From Phycisphaerae bacterium (GTDB lineage Bacteria; Planctomycetota; Phycisphaerae; Tepidisphaerales; Tepidisphaeraceae), in the NCBI GenBank assembly GCA_030448225.1, contig JAUJNJ010000130.1, positions 1,282 through 9,330 on the forward strand: a DNA stretch of 8,049 bases, read 5' to 3'. Of the stretch, positions 4,986 to 8,049 are shown piece by piece. Each line of letters starts with the position of its first letter. Within the stretch, counting starts at the first letter, position 1. A program made the position numbers and the translations under genes. The notes under the pieces were generated by a model. The model saw only the letters and a list, made by a program, of their open reading frames with translations. It was not told where the DNA came from and did no database searches.

Positions 4986-7900
4986 CCGGCACTTTCGTGT
5001 ACGCCTCGAACGGGTATCGCATCGTCAGCCGGCGGATCACTTCTTCGGCCGCCGGGTCGGCCGGCGGGGCGGGGTCGAGCGGCTCGAGGCGGGCGAGCTT
5101 TTCCTGCTCGGGCGTCCACGTGGCGCGCGACTTGTCCGGACCCTTCCACTCCTTCACGTCCGCGCTCGCGTGCGCGACGACGTCGAACACGCCGTGACCC
5201 GCGGCGGCGGCGACGGGGCCGAGCCAGTCGAGCATGCACCCGGCGTCGAGCACGTCGGCCGGCGGCAGCGGGCCGGCGTGGCCCGCCCACCGGCTCGACC
5301 ATCGGTCGGGCGCGCTCTCGCCGCACGTGCCGATCAGGATCAGGTGCTCCTTCGCGCGCGTCATCGCCACGTAGAGCACGCGCAGTTCCTCGGCCAGCGC
5401 CTGCTGGCGCAGCCGGTTCTTCACGAGGAACGATGCGAGCGACGGGTAGCGCACCTGAAGCCGCGTGTCGACCACGGCCATGCCCAAACCTGCGGCGCGG
5501 TCGACGAGGACCGACCCCGAGCAGTCCTTCACGTTGATCGCCTTGCCGAGGTCCGGCAGGATCACGACCGGGAACTCCAGCCCCTTCGAGCGGTGCACGC
5601 TCATGATCCGCACGACGTCCTGCGCCTCGGTCGCCACCGACGGCTGGCCGAGGTCCGACTCCTCGCGCAGGCTGTCGAGGAACTCGAGGAACCGCGACAG
5701 CCCCTGCCGGTGAAACGTCCCGAACTGCGCCGCCCGCTCCTGCAAGTGCAGCAGGTTCGCCACGCGCTGCTCGCCGCCGTGCAGCGCGCCGCAGTAGGCG
5801 AGGTAGCCGGTCTCCTCGAAGATCGCCGACAGCAAATCCGCCAGCGGCCGGCGCTGCGCCAGTTCGCGCCAGCGGACGAGGTTGCGGAGCAAATCGCGAA
5901 GCCGGGCCGCGAGCTCGTCGTCCCGTTCGGCGGCGTAGCGCGTGACGGCCTCGTGGAACGCGACGCCCGGTTCCGGGTACGCGAGGCGCACGCGGGCGAG
6001 CGCGTCCTCCGGTTCCGGCATCTCGCCGAGCGGGCTGCGCAGCAGCGACGCCAGCGGCACGTCCTGCTGCCGGTTGTCGAGCAGCGCGAGCAGGGCCAGC
6101 ACGTCGCGCACCTCGGTCGACTCGAAGTAGCCGCTGCCGCTCTCGCTGTGCACCGGGATGCCGCACGAGACAAGCGTGTCGGCGAACGCGTCGGCCTTGT
6201 GGCGCATCGCGCGGAGCAGGATGACGACGTCGCGGAACCGAACCGGCCGCGGCGCCATCACGCCGTCGGCGCCGCGCTCGGTGACGTTCCACGGCGGCGC
6301 CCCGTCGAGGCCGACGAGTTCGCGAATGCGCCGGGCGACGAGCAGCGCTTCGGTCTCGGTCCGATCGAGATCGCCGCCGCCGCCGCCGCCGTCGTCTTCC
6401 GCGTCGCCGCCGCTCTCGGAGTCCGACGACGATGCCGGGCCGAGCTTCGGGAGCAGGTGCATCTCGATCGGCGCGCCGCCGAACGCGCGGGCCTGCCCGT
6501 CGTGCGGCGGGAACGTGAGGCCGGCCCGCAGGCGGTGCGTGGCGTCGTAGGCGATGTCGGCGGCGGCCTCGGTCATGAGGCGCTCGAACGTCGCGTTGAT
6601 CGCCTCGAGCAGGGCCGGGCGGCTGCGGAAGTTCGCCTGGAGCGCGACGAGCGCGCCGCGGCGGGGCGTCGAGCGGTCGTCGTGGAAGAGGCGCTGGCGG
6701 TCGAGGAACCGCGCGGGCTCGGCGAGGCGGAAGCGGTAGATGCTCTGCTTCACGTCGCCGACGCAGAACAGGTTCGTCGCCACGCCCGGCTCGCCGCACA
6801 CGCACTCGCAGCTCAGCAGCGACAGGATCGCGTCCTGCACCTCGTTGATGTCCTGGTACTCGTCGACGAGCACGTGCCGGAACCGCCGGTGGTACGCCCG
6901 CGCCGCCCGCGTGGGGAAGACGCCGTCGGGCCGCGCGCCGTCGCGCAGCGCGCGGAGCGTGAGGCGTTCGAGGTCGGAGAAGTCGACCGTGCGGGCCGCG
7001 TCCTTCGCCCCCTTGTAGCGCACGCCGAACTTGCGGACGAGGTCGAGCAGGACGCGCGCGTGCGGCCGGACCGCCGCCAGCCCGTCGCGCCACTGCGCCG
7101 ACGTGAAGCGGAGGCAGTCGCGCCACGGCCCCTCCTTCATCGCCCCGCGCACGCCGTCGATCGCGGCCTTGGCGGCGTCCTTGCCGGGCGTCCCGTTCGG
7201 CACGATCGGGAGTCGCTTCTGGTCCTCCGTCTTGTTCACCTCGTCGGCCAGCGCGTCGAGACCGTGATCGCGGAGCTTGCGCTGCCAGTGGCCGAGCGTC
7301 GCCTGGTGCAGTTGGAGTTGCTGCACGTACTTCGGGAATCCGCCGATCGCCTCCACCTGCCGGATCGCGTCGTCGCAGCGCTCCTTCAGCGCGTCGAGGC
7401 CGTCGCCGACGTAGCGAAGGAGTTCGACGCCGAGGTCGGACTGCCCGATCGGCAGGTCGGCCGCCTCGCTGATGCGCCGTTCGGCGCGGGCCATCCACGC
7501 CTCAGGGTCGCGGAGGCTGGCGAGCATCTCGTGGACGTTGACCACGAGGCGGGCGAGGCGCTCGTCGTCGCCGTCGCCGTACGCGTCGACGAACCGCGCG
7601 AACGCGCCGGGCGCGTCGCCGCCGTCGTCGAGCTCGAACGTGTCGGCCATGAGCTGGCGGGCGGTGTCGGTGCGGAGGAGCTTGGCCTCCTCGCCGTCGA
7701 GGACGCTGAACGTGGGGTCGATGCCGACGGCGTGGAAGTGCTGGCGCAACACGCGCGAGCAGAACGAGTGCAGCGTGCTGACGTTGGCGTGCTCCATCAG
7801 CGCGAGCTGGCGCGACAGCCGCTCCGACGGCTCGCGCGCCGCGCGGTCGCGGATGGCGGCGCGGATGCGCCCCTTCATCTCGGCGGCGGCGGCCTCGGTG

Positions 7901-8049
7901 AAGGTTACGACGAGCAGCTCGTCGATGTCGCACGGCTCGTCGCAGTCGCACACGAGGTGCGCGCACCGCTCGGCGAGCACCGACGTCTTCCCCGACCCGG
8001 CGGCCGCCGACACGAGCAGGCTGTGGCCGACCATCGTGATGCCCAGGAC
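4324..8049 (-). CDS. addA: AddA-like UvrD/RecB-family helicase (5' end outside window)
   Basis: The frame is open to the right edge. Its first ATG in the window (8032-8034) lies only nine residues before the Walker A motif, so the true start is outside. Superfamily 1 motifs, numbered from that ATG: Walker A A-A-A-G-S-G-K-T (10-17), motif Ia V-V-T-F-T-E-A-A-A-A-E-M-K (42-54), T-L-H-S-F-C (87-92), D-F-S-D-L-E (351-356), motif II V-D-E-Y-Q-D (390-395), motif III G-D-V-K-Q-S-I-Y-R-F (426-435), motif IV N-F-R-S-R (468-472), motif V S-V-H-R-S-K-G-L-E-F (812-821) and motif VI V-L-Y-V-A-M-T-R-A-K (886-895). AddA with AddB processes DNA double-strand ends for recombination; AddB may lie upstream beyond the edge. 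The family sequence ends near residue 1018 (A-Y-T-K-V-P-A-A-R, about 4981); residues after this up to the stop at 4324 are mostly out of frame, and the gene properly ends at 4089. A plain PcrA/UvrD is excluded by the length and nuclease remnant. Confidence 0.9.
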   Translation of the reverse strand, partial: VLGITMVGHSLLVSAAAGSGKTSVLAERCAHLVCDCDEPCDIDELLVVTFTEAAAAEMKGRIRAAIRDRAAREPSERLSRQLALMEHANVSTLHSFCSRVLRQHFHAVGIDPTFSVLDGEEAKLLRTDTARQLMADTFELDDGGDAPGAFARFVDAYGDGDDERLARLVVNVHEMLASLRDPEAWMARAERRISEAADLPIGQSDLGVELLRYVGDGLDALKERCDDAIRQVEAIGGFPKYVQQLQLHQATLGHWQRKLRDHGLDALADEVNKTEDQKRLPIVPNGTPGKDAAKAAIDGVRGAMKEGPWRDCLRFTSAQWRDGLAAVRPHARVLLDLVRKFGVRYKGAKDAARTVDFSDLERLTLRALRDGARPDGVFPTRAARAYHRRFRHVLVDEYQDINEVQDAILSLLSCECVCGEPGVATNLFCVGDVKQSIYRFRLAEPARFLDRQRLFHDDRSTPRRGALVALQANFRSRPALLEAINATFERLMTEAAADIAYDATHRLRAGLTFPPHDGQARAFGGAPIEMHLLPKLGPASSSDSESGGDAEDDGGGGGGDLDRTETEALLVARRIRELVGLDGAPPWNVTERGADGVMAPRPVRFRDVVILLRAMRHKADAFADTLVSCGIPVHSESGSGYFESTEVRDVLALLALLDNRQQDVPLASLLRSPLGEMPEPEDALARVRLAYPEPGVAFHEAVTRYAAERDDELAARLRDLLRNLVRWRELAQRRPLADLLSAIFEETGYLAYCGALHGGEQRVANLLHLQERAAQFGTFHRQGLSRFLEFLDSLREESDLGQPSVATEAQDVVRIMSVHRSKGLEFPVVILPDLGKAINVKDCSGSVLVDRAAGLGMAVVDTRLQVRYPSLASFLVKNRLRQQALAEELRVLYVAMTRAKEHLILIGTCGESAPDRWSSRWAGHAGPLPPADVLDAGCMLDWLGPVAAAAGHGVFDVVAHASADVKEWKGPDKSRATWTPEQEKLARLEPLDPAPPADPAAEEVIRRLTMRYPFEAYTKVPAARGERRRHRSARHHGHGGRQSLTSHRRTTYRRRRPRRSVMGRRARDVPTPAPCLSVKGSSTPATCCMPVAVAYRGSRSPARRSDDGGCTRRRRAVVLGDARWVAPRPAAWAARSRCRGSCRPTWRAPRRRNGTATHLLLEHPDFRRSCDVADVRPQIEELVGIGTMTTGLLHRRRQRRLARRERGRAVRSGRRARSAPGSADPRRRPAGRRSACVGRSA
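6372..6391 (-). repeat. GCC/GGC triplet run coding for glycines in AddA
   Basis: A perfect triplet run codes for consecutive glycines at about residues 549-554 of AddA, inside a low-complexity Ser/Asp/Glu/Gly linker (about 535-556). The linker separates the motif IV region from the following helicase segment. It keeps the frame, so it is probably a flexible, length-variable loop. Confidence 0.7.

Noticed and set aside
4374..5537. 387-codon plus-strand frame
   Set aside because: Antisense to addA, Arg/Ala-rich and without any recognisable domain.
4436..7498. 1020-codon minus-strand frame overlapping addA
   Set aside because: It is the +1 shadow of the helicase, strongly Arg/Ala/Pro-rich. Only its short segment near 4611-4646 (LALPRFLSADVA) belongs to AddA, because of a frame switch.

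Overview
The window looks like chromosomal DNA of a high-GC bacterium, most likely a planctomycete of the Phycisphaerae type or a similar environmental (metagenome-assembled) genome. This is inferred from the strong GC bias, a Gfo/Idh/MocA oxidoreductase, an AddA-type helicase and intergenic spaces filled with heptamer repeats and palindromes. There is no rRNA or single-copy marker to fix the taxonomy. I see no tRNA, rRNA, CRISPR array, transposase or phage gene.

Layout, left to right. (1) 1-70: a 7-bp tandem repeat running up to a start codon. (2) 71-964 (+): an ABC-2 type membrane permease; its ATPase is probably just outside the window. (3) 965-1337: a gene-free convergent spacer with a small palindromic repeat and a CTCCAAC heptamer array enclosed by 19-bp inverted repeats. 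(4) 1338-2378 (-): a Gfo/Idh/MocA family oxidoreductase. Its N-terminal half is clean, but its C-terminal half is split over three frames by about ten frame switches. (5) 2379-2729: a divergent promoter region with a perfect 31-bp inverted repeat enclosing about 116 bp. (6) 2730-3506 (+): a clean DUF1444 (YtpQ-like) gene, apparently read from a leaderless mRNA. (7) 3507-4088: a convergent spacer with degenerate purine-rich repeats, a second copy of the small palindrome and a long hairpin. (8) 4089-8049 (-): an AddA/RecB-like helicase-nuclease, running off the right edge at its N-terminus. Its helicase part is intact for more than 1000 codons, while its nuclease part (4089-4985) is broken by about eight frame switches.

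The genes do not form one pathway. They look like independent units: membrane transport, redox metabolism, a protein of unknown function and double-strand break repair. The main points of interest are two confined patches of frame-breaking indels (about 1338-1910 and 4089-4985) in which conserved motifs survive, including the DYKTDR nuclease motif, and the dense, varied set of repeats that fills every spacer. The frame breaks look more like sequencing or assembly error than old pseudogene decay, but the sequence alone cannot settle this. I found no convincing new multi-gene system.
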